Assembly: GCA_035299065.1 (NCBI GenBank)
Contig: DATGXI010000170.1
Coordinates: forward strand, 1-9,287
Origin: DASPJQ01 sp035299065
Lineage (GTDB): Bacteria > Bacteroidota > Bacteroidia > Flavobacteriales_D > UBA2798
DNA: 9,287 nucleotides
Direction: 5' to 3'
Of this stretch, positions 1 to 5,965 are shown in pieces. The position numbers and the translations under genes were made by a program. The notes beneath the pieces were generated by a model, which ran no database searches, had not been told where the DNA came from, and saw only the letters and a program-made list of their open reading frames with translations. The first letter of the stretch is position 1; each line of letters begins with the position of its first letter.

Positions 1-1
1 G

Positions 2-64
2 CAACAATCGCCGCACGGACCGCTGTCGATCCCGTGCACCGATTGCCATACCACCGCATCGTGG
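2..64 (+). other. In-frame c-type haem motif (CxxCH) fragment fused to DUF349
   Basis: Translated in the frame of the DUF349 protein, these bases contain HGPLSIPCTDCHTTASWK, with Cys at bases 35-37 and 44-46 and His at 47-49. A CxxCH followed by a small-residue stretch and Trp-Lys is the look of multihaem cytochrome c3-like repeats, which are periplasmic, whereas DUF349 proteins are cytoplasmic. GC is 38/60 over bases 1-60 against 25/60 over 61-120. DUF349 units also tend to have Ser-Trp-Lys-Glu at this point, so the join falls where the two families look alike. An assembly chimera or a recombination scar at the contig edge is more likely to me than a real fusion protein. Confidence 0.5.
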
Positions 65-970
65 AAAGAACTCGCAACCAAACAATTGATTGATTTGCAA
101 AACGAGTGGAAAACCGTTGGATTTGCTCCTCGGGAAAACAACGAAACCGTTTGGTCTGATTTTCGTGCAGTTTGTGACGATTTTTTTGCAGCTAAAAAAT
201 CATATTACGATACGTTAAAAGAAAAAGCATCGGGCATAAACGCAAAAAAGGAAGAATTGATTGCAAAAGTTGATGCGTTAAAAGATGCCCCTGAATTTAA
301 GGAAACGACCAATAAAATCATTGCTTTACAGGAAGAGTGGAAAAAACTGGGCGGTACAGGATTAAAATCCGATAACACCCTTTACATGAAATTCCGTGCG
401 GCTTGTGATCATTTCTTTAACCGCAAAAAAGAATTTTACGCTACAAATGATTTGCGCCAGGCCGAGAACCTGAAGAAAAAGGAAGAATTCATTGAGTCGT
501 TAAAAACATTTGAATTAAGCGAAAATCCGAAAGAGAATTTTGATAAGTTAAAAGGTCTTGGAAATACATTCAAAGAATTGGGTGATGTTCCATTCAAGGA
601 TAAAGACAGGATTTATAAAGCGTTCCAGGACGGAATGAATGAATTATGGGATCGCGCCAAAGTTGCCAAAGGCGAACGTGATGCTGAATTCTTCAAAGAT
701 CGTCTTGAAACTATAAAAACCGGTCCAAATGCCCTGAACCAGATTTACCGTGAGCGCGATTTTATAAGGGAGAAAATAAAACGCACCACCGAAGAAATTG
801 CGCAGGTTGAAAACAACCTTGGCTTTTTTGCAAAATCAAAGGGCGAAAATCCAGTGTTAAAAGAATACCAGACAAAATTGGAAAATCTTAAAAAGGATCT
901 GGATACCTGGAAAGGCAAGTTGAAAATACTTGACAAAGAACAAAAGCAATTGAGCACACCAAAATCCTGA
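2..970 (+). CDS. DUF349 repeat protein, C-terminal part (5' end outside window or chimeric)
   Basis: The reading frame is open from base 2, so no true start is visible; the TTG at 86 is only an internal codon. From about base 62 the protein is a typical DUF349 protein: three successive units with the LQxEWKxxG / (L,I)Y..FR.ACDxFFxxKK pattern (near bases 95-210, 325-450 and 555-650), then a charged helical tail (bases ~740-960) rich in Lys and Glu and probably coiled coil. Bacteroidota members of this family are usually several hundred residues long with more repeats, so several should be missing upstream. The molecular function of DUF349 is unknown; no signal peptide or membrane segment is seen and a cytoplasmic location is likely. 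The first ~20 codons do not fit: they contain CTDCH, a c-type haem motif, in GC-rich sequence (see the separate entry). The family call is firm; the true N-terminus is unknown. Confidence 0.85.
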   Translation, partial: QQSPHGPLSIPCTDCHTTASWKELATKQLIDLQNEWKTVGFAPRENNETVWSDFRAVCDDFFAAKKSYYDTLKEKASGINAKKEELIAKVDALKDAPEFKETTNKIIALQEEWKKLGGTGLKSDNTLYMKFRAACDHFFNRKKEFYATNDLRQAENLKKKEEFIESLKTFELSENPKENFDKLKGLGNTFKELGDVPFKDKDRIYKAFQDGMNELWDRAKVAKGERDAEFFKDRLETIKTGPNALNQIYRERDFIREKIKRTTEEIAQVENNLGFFAKSKGENPVLKEYQTKLENLKKDLDTWKGKLKILDKEQKQLSTPKS

Positions 971-1007
971 GTTTGTTAAGTCCACACATCCTAATTCATC
1001 ACACCCA

Positions 1008-1034
1008 CACATCTCACTACTCACATCTCAGTAC
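1008..1034. repeat. 14 bp-period direct repeat in the serA leader
   Basis: Two copies of a 13 bp unit (cacatctcactac at 1008-1020, cacatctcagtac at 1022-1034) differ at one base and are one base apart. They lie in a C/A-rich, G-poor stretch (about 981-1038) between the DUF349 stop and the serA start. I see no convincing Bacteroidota promoter (TTTG, then TAnnTTTG) or Shine-Dalgarno in the 101 bp spacer. Confidence 0.6.
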
Positions 1035-1071
1035 GCACGATTAAAAAAACGCATTCTTAATATACTTTATT

Positions 1072-2040
1072 ATGGCAAAAATTTTAGCAAACGATGGTAT
1101 TGACAAGTCGGGGAAAGACCTGTTGGAAAAAGCAGGGCACACCGTAATTACCGATAAAGTAGCACAAGCCGATTTGATCAATTATGTAAACGCAAACAAC
1201 ATTGAAGTAATTCTTGTACGCAGCGCAACAACCGTGCGTAAAGATTTGTTTGATGCATGCCCATCCGTTAAAATGGTTGGCCGTGGTGGAGTAGGAATGG
1301 ACAATATTGACGTGGAATATGGCCGTTCAAAAGGTGTTGACGTGTTCAATACACCAGGCGCATCGTCACAATCGGTTGCTGAATTAACCATGGGCCATTT
1401 GTTTTCACTGGCACGTTTTTTACACGATTCCAATAAACACATGCACGCCAACGGCACAACTCAATTTGAAGTGTTGAAGAAAAAATATGCAAAAGGATTT
1501 GAATTGCGTGGAAAAACCCTTGGAATTATTGGCTTTGGCCGTATTGGTCAAAGTTTAGCTTCTTACGCATTGGGTTGCGGTATGAATGTAATTGCAAACG
1601 ATCACCATGAACACGAAGTTACCGTTGACGTGCACGTTGGTTCGCAAAAAATACCCGTAAAAATTCAAACTACAAATTTCGAGCACACCATAAAGAACTC
1701 CGATTTTATTTCCATTCATGTTCCAAAACAAAAAGACGGTGGAGCTGTAATAGGTGCCAAAGAACTGGCCATGATGAAAAAAGGAGTTGTATTGGTAAAC
1801 TCAGCCCGTGGTGGTGTAATTGATGAAACTGAATTGCTCAATGCCTTGAACAGTGGGCAGGTTGCAGCAGCCGGATTGGATGTGTTTGAAAAAGAGCCAA
1901 CCCCGCGCGCTGATTTATTAGCGCATCCAAATATTTGTTTAACACCACACATTGGTGCCAGTACAAACGAAGCACAGGACAGGATTGGTGTAGAAATAGC
2001 GGAGAGGATAATTAAACATTACAGCGCAGTTAAAGTATAG
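1072..2040 (+). CDS. serA: D-3-phosphoglycerate dehydrogenase, short form without ACT domain
   Basis: This NAD-dependent 2-hydroxyacid dehydrogenase should oxidise 3-phosphoglycerate to 3-phosphohydroxypyruvate, the first step of serine synthesis in the cytoplasm. The substrate-binding domain has the RSATTVR stretch (residues 50-56) and GRGGVGMDNID (70-80). The Rossmann domain has GFGRIG (154-159). The catalytic triad of the family is present: Arg246 in NSARGG, Glu275 in FEKEP and His293 in TPHIGAST. At 322 residues it ends just after the catalytic domain, so it lacks the C-terminal ACT domain through which E. coli SerA senses serine; feedback control, if any, must differ. A short extra segment lies at about residues 179-200, after the dinucleotide-binding strand. 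The ATG start is supported by the family-like MAKILANDGI. The downstream DUF1015 gene is a usual neighbour in Bacteroidota; serC, often adjacent, is not in the window. A related hydroxyacid dehydrogenase is the only real alternative. Confidence 0.9.
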   Translation: MAKILANDGIDKSGKDLLEKAGHTVITDKVAQADLINYVNANNIEVILVRSATTVRKDLFDACPSVKMVGRGGVGMDNIDVEYGRSKGVDVFNTPGASSQSVAELTMGHLFSLARFLHDSNKHMHANGTTQFEVLKKKYAKGFELRGKTLGIIGFGRIGQSLASYALGCGMNVIANDHHEHEVTVDVHVGSQKIPVKIQTTNFEHTIKNSDFISIHVPKQKDGGAVIGAKELAMMKKGVVLVNSARGGVIDETELLNALNSGQVAAAGLDVFEKEPTPRADLLAHPNICLTPHIGASTNEAQDRIGVEIAERIIKHYSAVKV

Positions 2041-2048
2041 CCCGCCAA

Positions 2049-2062
2049 CAGGCAGCAGGCAG
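2049..2062. repeat. CAGGCAG tandem duplication
   Basis: Two perfect 7 bp units, 2049-2055 and 2056-2062, lie just after the serA stop. A second perfect 7 bp duplication, AAACAGT, lies at 2120-2126 and 2127-2133, immediately before the TTG start of the next gene. The spacer of 99 bp otherwise shows no terminator, consistent with read-through from serA. Confidence 0.6.
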
Positions 2063-2139
2063 TCAAGCAACTTTTTTGGTAGCGGTTTCAAACTGTAGCA
2101 GCAACGGCACAATCAAAAGAAACAGTAAACAGTAAAGCT

Positions 2140-3381
2140 TTGCCCATAATTCAACCTATAAAGGCCATAAGGCCAGTTCGTGATAAAGTAGCACTTGTAG
2201 CTTCGCGCGCTGTGAATACATACATTCCACGGTTGCTTAATGCAAAATTGGAGGAAAATCCTTTTACATTCTTACAAGTTATATTGCCTGAACATGGTAA
2301 AAAAGCCCAAACAAAACCCAACACGGTTGAGCGGTTTAAACTGGTAAAGAAAAAATTTGACCAGTTTTGTAAAGAGGGAATTCTCATACAGGAAAAATCG
2401 CCATGCATTTATATTTATCGCCAAATTCGCAAAGGAAGATCATATACAGGATTGATAGCAGGTGCAGCAGTAAGTGATTATAACAACGGCATAATAAAAG
2501 TGCACGAACAAACACTTAAAAAGCGCCAGGAAATTTTTACCGATTATTTAGAGACCTGTGAATTTAATGCCGAACCGGTTTTACTTTCCTACAAAGAAAA
2601 TAAAACAGTTGAAAGTGTTATTGCCGCGTATACAAAACACCGTGCCGAGTATGAATTTACAACCGCTGACCGCATAAGCCATTATGTGTGGATAATTGAT
2701 AAACCAGCCGACATTAAAAAAGTGCAAAAAGCATTTTCGGAAATGGAGGCCTTGTATATTGCTGACGGGCATCACCGCTCAGCCTCATCAGCAGGGTTGC
2801 TTGAACGCAAAAAAGCAAAGAAAAAAGTTAAGGGTGATGAATTGTTCAATTACTGCCTTTCTTTTTTTCTATCCGATTCACAATTGCGCATTCTTGAATT
2901 TAACCGCCTGGTGAAGGATACCGGTAAATTAACCTACCCGCAGATTTTGCACGCGCTTGGAAAAAATTATACGGTGAAAGAAGTTGGAAAAAAAGTTGCG
3001 AAACCAACCAAAGCGGGGCAAATGGGTATGTATATGGACGGGAAATGGTATTTGCTTACCATTAATCCTGAATTGCGCAAGAATAAAAACGCTGCACAAA
3101 AGCTGGATGCCTCATTGCTTACAACCTATATTTTAGATCCTATATTTCATATTAAAGACCTGACCAAAGATTCACGCATTGATTTTGCTGGAGGAAATAT
3201 GGGCCCCGAGCACCTTGAACGTAAAGTAAACAAGGGCGAAGCCGTAATTGCTTTTTATTTGTACCCGGTTTCATTCAATGAGCTAAAAGAAGTATCCGAT
3301 AAAAATTTAATTATGCCGCCAAAGTCTACATACATTTTACCTAAAATGCGCAGCGGTTTAATTGTACAACCACTCGATTAA
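2140..3381 (+). CDS. DUF1015 family protein (possible ParB/SerK-like enzyme)
   Basis: The protein is 413 residues, the usual length of DUF1015. Family landmarks are the N-terminal IKAIRPVRDKVALVASR (residues 7-23), a KVHEQTLKKRQ segment (120-130), the signature ADGHHR (208-213) and a C-terminal RIDFAGGN region. The start is TTG at 2140: the frame is open back to a TAG at 2080 with no ATG or GTG, and starting at the TTG gives MPIIQPIKAIRP, matching how the family usually begins. No signal peptide or membrane segment is seen. The function of DUF1015 is not established. The DGHHR motif resembles the GxHR-type motif of the ParB/sulfiredoxin fold, which includes free serine kinases (archaeal SerK, SbnI). 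With serA directly upstream, a role in serine or phosphoserine metabolism is a reasonable inference but not shown. Its TAA stop overlaps the ATG of the thioesterase gene, so the two are probably translationally coupled. Confidence 0.85.
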   Translation: MPIIQPIKAIRPVRDKVALVASRAVNTYIPRLLNAKLEENPFTFLQVILPEHGKKAQTKPNTVERFKLVKKKFDQFCKEGILIQEKSPCIYIYRQIRKGRSYTGLIAGAAVSDYNNGIIKVHEQTLKKRQEIFTDYLETCEFNAEPVLLSYKENKTVESVIAAYTKHRAEYEFTTADRISHYVWIIDKPADIKKVQKAFSEMEALYIADGHHRSASSAGLLERKKAKKKVKGDELFNYCLSFFLSDSQLRILEFNRLVKDTGKLTYPQILHALGKNYTVKEVGKKVAKPTKAGQMGMYMDGKWYLLTINPELRKNKNAAQKLDASLLTTYILDPIFHIKDLTKDSRIDFAGGNMGPEHLERKVNKGEAVIAFYLYPVSFNELKEVSDKNLIMPPKSTYILPKMRSGLIVQPLD

Positions 3382-3800
3382 TGGTTTTAACACCCGCACA
3401 AATAGTAAATAAAATGATGGCGGGCGACACGTTCAGCCATTGGTTGGGAGTTGAAATTCTTGAAACCCGTTTAGGTTATTGCAAATTAAAAGCACAGGTA
3501 AAACCTGAAATGCTTAACGGTTTTAAAATTGCTCATGGCGGCATTTCCTATTCCCTTTCTGACAGTGCCCTGGCTTTTTCAAGCAATAGCTACGGTAAAA
3601 AAGCAGTGAGCATTGAAACAAGCATTTCGCATATAAAGCAAATTAACGAGAACGATGTGTTAGTGGTTGAGGCCAAAGAAGTGTCGCGTTCCAATAAAAT
3701 TGGTGTTTATGAAGTGAGTATTCACAACCAGGAAAATGTTTTGGTTTCGCATTTTAAAGGAACGGTTTACATTACTGATAAAGACTGGACACTCCATTAA
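3381..3800 (+). CDS. PaaI-type hotdog-fold acyl-CoA thioesterase
   Basis: A 139-residue single-domain hotdog protein. The active-site stretch NGFKIAHGGISYSLSDSALA (residues 46-65) matches the PaaI/YbgC-like pattern: Asn46 and the HGG loop (52-54) ahead of the hotdog helix, with Asp61 in the position of the catalytic acid. The following SSNSYG and the SISHIKQI strand also fit. Members hydrolyse acyl-CoA thioesters, in the best-known case hydroxyphenylacetyl-CoA derivatives. No other phenylacetate degradation gene is in the window, so the substrate is open and a general CoA-salvage role is equally likely. The ATG shares its A with the upstream TAA stop (TAATG), a strong sign of coupled translation with DUF1015. 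It is the last gene of the rightward unit; a composite repeat follows 14 bp downstream. Confidence 0.85.
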   Translation: MVLTPAQIVNKMMAGDTFSHWLGVEILETRLGYCKLKAQVKPEMLNGFKIAHGGISYSLSDSALAFSSNSYGKKAVSIETSISHIKQINENDVLVVEAKEVSRSNKIGVYEVSIHNQENVLVSHFKGTVYITDKDWTLH

Positions 3801-3829
3801 AATCAGAAATTGTTGGGCGTTCCCCTTAC

Positions 3830-3889
3830 AATTCATAATTCTTAATTTATGGTTCATAATTAAAAATCAGGAAGTATGAATTATGAATT
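3830..3889. repeat. AATTCATAATTC inverted repeat
   Basis: A perfect 12 bp inverted repeat: AATTCATAATTC at 3830-3841 and GAATTATGAATT at 3878-3889, with 36 bp between. A further partial copy (TTCATAATT, 3853-3861) lies inside the loop. It sits inside the composite element and is much more AT-rich than its flanks. Confidence 0.7.
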
Positions 3890-3920
3890 TTCAGGGCCGG
3901 GCTTTCGCCTGTAGTCCTCA

Positions 3921-3983
3921 TAAAAATTCTCAGAAAAGGGCATTTACTGAGAAACGAATGATCCGCATTTCTGTGAATTTTTA
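3921..3983. repeat. 16 bp imperfect inverted repeat (hairpin)
   Basis: The left arm 3921-3936 and right arm 3968-3983 are complementary at 15 of 16 positions, with a 31-base loop. The left arm begins TAAAAATTC and the right arm ends GAATTTTTA. A smaller alternative stem (CTCAG at 3929-3933 with CTGAG at 3947-3951) competes with it. Either could act as a weak bidirectional terminator between the convergent genes, but there is no proper T tract. Confidence 0.65.
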
Positions 3984-4046
3984 CTCCGGGCTACTTGGCT
4001 CAATCCCTAACGCGGTTAACCAATGAAAATATTAGAAATTAATTTT

Positions 4047-4616
4047 CTATACTGTAAAAAACGCTTTAAAGAAATCTATATTCGAATTAACTGCTAATTT
4101 TCTTCCAAGAGTCCATATCCTTTTTTCAACGTCTGACCATGCCGGCCCGTGAGGATTACCAAAATCAATGAATGTTTTTGCGCCACTTGCGTAAATTAAA
4201 AGTTCATAGTGAATACCATCAAGCGTTATGCTATCATCTTTTTCAAATAAGTCAAATTTTGGTATTTCACGAATGGGGTCATTAAAATCAGTAGAGCTTG
4301 ATTCAACATGTTTTAATGGCAAATTATTTTGTGTGTTCAAAGCAATAATTCCAGTTAACAATTCTTCAAGGTTCAATGTTGTTCTGAATTTTGATTCTTT
4401 AAACTTTGCTGAAAATAAGGTAACTGAACCTGCATTCATTGTAATGTTAACCTGGTGAAAGTATTCCATGAATTTTTCATTTTCACGAAAACCCCTATCA
4501 TCTCGTATTACTTTTCCTCCATAACCGAAACCATCCACTTTTAAAATTCCACGAATAACATTTTCAATGGCCTGGTTATGTTCCAACTTGTGTTTTAAGA
4601 AGTCATTATAGGTCAT
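4047..4616 (-). CDS. Unrecognised AT-rich orphan protein
   Basis: A 189-residue protein starting with ATG. I do not recognise a family. It has no signal peptide or membrane segment and looks like a soluble mixed alpha/beta protein. Visible features are a glycine-rich VDGFGYGGKVIRDDRG (residues 27-42), an FFxxF-like hydrophobic C-terminus, and a central LDGIHYELLIYASGAKTFID region followed by NPHGPAW (152-158). Counted 60-base lines inside the gene are 16/60 (4321-4380), 17/60 (4201-4260), 18/60 (4381-4440) and 21/60 (4501-4560) GC, against 29/60 and 32/60 in two lines of the neighbouring wbqC-like gene, suggesting separate ancestry. It begins 11 bp after the wbqC-like stop, so it is probably co-transcribed with it. 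A 6 bp hairpin (TAGAAA/TTTCTA, 4033-4049) overlaps its stop codon. An immunity or accessory role is conceivable but nothing in the sequence proves it. Confidence 0.6.
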   Translation of the reverse strand: MTYNDFLKHKLEHNQAIENVIRGILKVDGFGYGGKVIRDDRGFRENEKFMEYFHQVNITMNAGSVTLFSAKFKESKFRTTLNLEELLTGIIALNTQNNLPLKHVESSSTDFNDPIREIPKFDLFEKDDSITLDGIHYELLIYASGAKTFIDFGNPHGPAWSDVEKRIWTLGRKLAVNSNIDFFKAFFTV

Positions 4617-4627
4617 TATGCATAAAT

Positions 4628-5221
4628 TTAAATCAAACTCCCACTCTCAGGTCCGCAATTAAACAGCAAATCAAGCACACTTAAATTTTCAATAAAACCA
4701 TGTTTGGTTTCAAAAACCTGGGTGTATGCGGTAAATTCGGTTTTCGGGTGTATGAGCGGGTCGCCCAGTGAACGGTGATCGTTTATGTTTTCGGTTTGAT
4801 ACGATTCAGTAAAGGCTGGATTAAAATCAATCTCCAGCAATTTACACAGTACCTCGTGTAATTTTAAATTGAAATCAACCAGGTATTCGGTTTTGTTTTC
4901 AAAAAACGGTATGAATTTGTGCTCGTAATACTCAAAATACGGTGAGCTCCGGTAAGCTGACTCCAACGATTTCCAGTGCAGGCGTTGCCAGTCCTGCTGG
5001 TAAGCAATTTTTACATCCTTCATGGCCTGGTGGCCTTGTTTCCCCTTTTCTACAGGAATAATTAAATCAAGTTTGCCGTTTGCGCCATACACCGTACACC
5101 GGCTGCGATAGGTTTGTTTTATATAATGCTCGTGTTTATCTAAAACCGGGTTTGATGCGTTTTTCAATGAGCCGTAGTAGCTGATGTTGCCCGCGTATAC
5201 TATTGGAAAAACCTGTTTCAT
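4628..5221 (-). CDS. WbqC family protein
   Basis: A 197-residue soluble protein with the WbqC signature as seen in Bacteroidota: HYIKQTYRSRC (residues 32-42), an LIIPVEKG strand (53-60), and the central WQRLHWKSLESAYRSSPYFE (78-97), ending with LSVLDLLFNCGPES. WbqC was named from an O-antigen cluster and has been suggested to act in nucleotide-sugar or surface polysaccharide chemistry, but its reaction is not established. In many Bacteroidota it lies near dapB and signal peptidase genes; here neither is present and it stands between the respiratory genes and an orphan gene. The ATG at 5219-5221 gives a natural family N-terminus (MKQVFPIVYAGNISYY). No Shine-Dalgarno is seen. The 162 bp spacer upstream is rich in short tandem repeats, so whether it has its own promoter is unclear. 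Confidence 0.85.
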   Translation of the reverse strand: MKQVFPIVYAGNISYYGSLKNASNPVLDKHEHYIKQTYRSRCTVYGANGKLDLIIPVEKGKQGHQAMKDVKIAYQQDWQRLHWKSLESAYRSSPYFEYYEHKFIPFFENKTEYLVDFNLKLHEVLCKLLEIDFNPAFTESYQTENINDHRSLGDPLIHPKTEFTAYTQVFETKHGFIENLSVLDLLFNCGPESGSLI

Positions 5222-5230
5222 TTTTTAACC

Positions 5231-5254
5231 ACATAGATACATAGGAACATAGAA
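5231..5254. repeat. 8 bp tandem repeat (ACATAGnn x3)
   Basis: Three successive 8 bp units begin at 5231, 5239 and 5247, each starting ACATAG with two variable bases after it. The array lies 9 bp upstream of the wbqC-like start codon (minus strand), where a ribosome binding site or leader would be. I recall ACATAG arrays of this kind from other Bacteroidota spacers. Confidence 0.7.
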
Positions 5255-5325
5255 ATGCAGGAACAAAGAGGTACCTGCGGCACCACCAAGAGAAACAATA
5301 GAATATCCACTTATAGAAATTTTTC

Positions 5326-5355
5326 TAAAGTGTTCTGAAGTGTCCTTAAGTGTTT
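5326..5355. repeat. 10 bp tandem repeat (TnAAGTGTyC-like x3)
   Basis: Three adjacent 10 bp units (5326-5335, 5336-5345, 5346-5355) share AAGTGT with small changes at the edges. They lie between the DUF420 stop and the wbqC-like leader. Just beside them TAGAAA and TTTCTA (5314-5327) form a small AT hairpin. No clear terminator for the DUF420 transcript is visible. Confidence 0.65.
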
Positions 5356-5383
5356 CAAAAAAGTTCAAGGTAATAATACAGTG

Positions 5384-5965
5384 TTATTTGTAGTAAGGAG
5401 AAAGCATCATATATACAACCACACCGCTAATGGCTACATACAACCACATGGGGTAGGTAATGCGCGCTAGTTTTTTGTGTGATTCCACCTTCATGGAAAG
5501 CCCTTTCATATAAGTGAACAGTACAAAAGGAATAATGATCACGCTTAACGCTATGTGTGAAATAAGCAAGGCAAAATACACATAACGCATGCCGCCAACA
5601 GCAAGCGCTTCAACAGCATCGCGTTTGCCGTCATGATTAATGTCTCCATACGGAGTCTCTTCTGATGTAATATGGTACAAAATATACATCACTAAAAAGG
5701 CACATGACAAAACAATGGCAAATGTATTTAGCCGCTGGTGCATGGTAATCATACGTTGTTTAATAGCCATCAATGAAATAACAAGCACCATGGCTGTAAT
5801 TCCATTAATGGTTGCATAAATGGGTGGCAAAAACGAAAAGTCGGCACCTTTAATTTTTATTCCAAATAAACCGGCCACAGCCAGTGGAATAAAAACAGAA
5901 AGTACGATAATTAATTTACGGTACTTTTTTTCGTAATCAATTGGCGGCTGTATGGTCTTGTTCAT
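5384..5965 (-). CDS. DUF420 membrane protein, probable cytochrome oxidase maturation factor (CtaM-like)
   Basis: A 193-residue integral membrane protein with about five transmembrane segments (residues ~18-36, 49-68, 82-98, 126-150 and 170-189). Histidines typical of DUF420 are present: His76 in MHQRLN, His98 in ILYHIT, His137 in LISHIALS and His163 before a PMWLYV...GVVVYMML segment. DUF420 includes YozB/CtaM, which in Staphylococcus aureus is needed for haem-copper oxidase activity; here two Sco proteins and oxidase subunits upstream support the same role. Its ATG lies 29 bp inside the end of the upstream Sco gene, so it is almost certainly translated from that mRNA. Odd feature: the loop between segments 3 and 4 carries DINHDGKRDAVE (108-119), which fits a 12-residue EF-hand calcium loop (Asp1, Asn3, Asp5, Gly6, Asp9, Glu12). 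Family call is firm; role is inferred from context. Confidence 0.85.
   Translation of the reverse strand: MNKTIQPPIDYEKKYRKLIIVLSVFIPLAVAGLFGIKIKGADFSFLPPIYATINGITAMVLVISLMAIKQRMITMHQRLNTFAIVLSCAFLVMYILYHITSEETPYGDINHDGKRDAVEALAVGGMRYVYFALLISHIALSVIIIPFVLFTYMKGLSMKVESHKKLARITYPMWLYVAISGVVVYMMLSPYYK

Larger units (their letters stand above)
3815..4013. repeat. Composite intergenic repeat bounded by GGGCGTTCCCC and ATCCCTAACGC
   Basis: The ~200 bp between the convergent thioesterase and orphan genes has a mosaic structure. GC-rich blocks lie at 3815-3825 (GGGCGTTCCCC), 3894-3909 (GGGCCGGGCTTTCGCC), 3985-3990 (CCGGG context) and 4003-4013 (ATCCCTAACGC), separated by AT-rich segments. From memory, blocks of this kind in this order form a dispersed intergenic element in many Bacteroidota genomes; I cannot test that here. 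An AT-rich piece with its own inverted repeat (3830-3889) appears inserted between the first two blocks. No protein is encoded. It may also end transcription from both sides. Confidence 0.5.

Noticed and set aside
745..957. Antisense frame within the DUF349 gene
   Set aside because: It is a shadow of the Lys/Glu-rich coiled-coil coding strand; its composition (Phe, Ser, Leu) is the expected complement.
1072..2040. Possible truncation of serA because the ACT domain is missing
   Set aside because: Short PGDHs of ~300-320 residues ending after the catalytic domain are normal in this phylum, and there is no ACT-like frame downstream.
3811..4020. GTTGGGC (3812-3818) and CCTAAC at the other end suggested an integron attC site
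   Set aside because: In attC the order is RYYYAAC...GTTRRRY; here the GTT-type box is at the left and the AAC-type box at the right on both strands, the reverse arrangement, and there is no integrase or cassette array.
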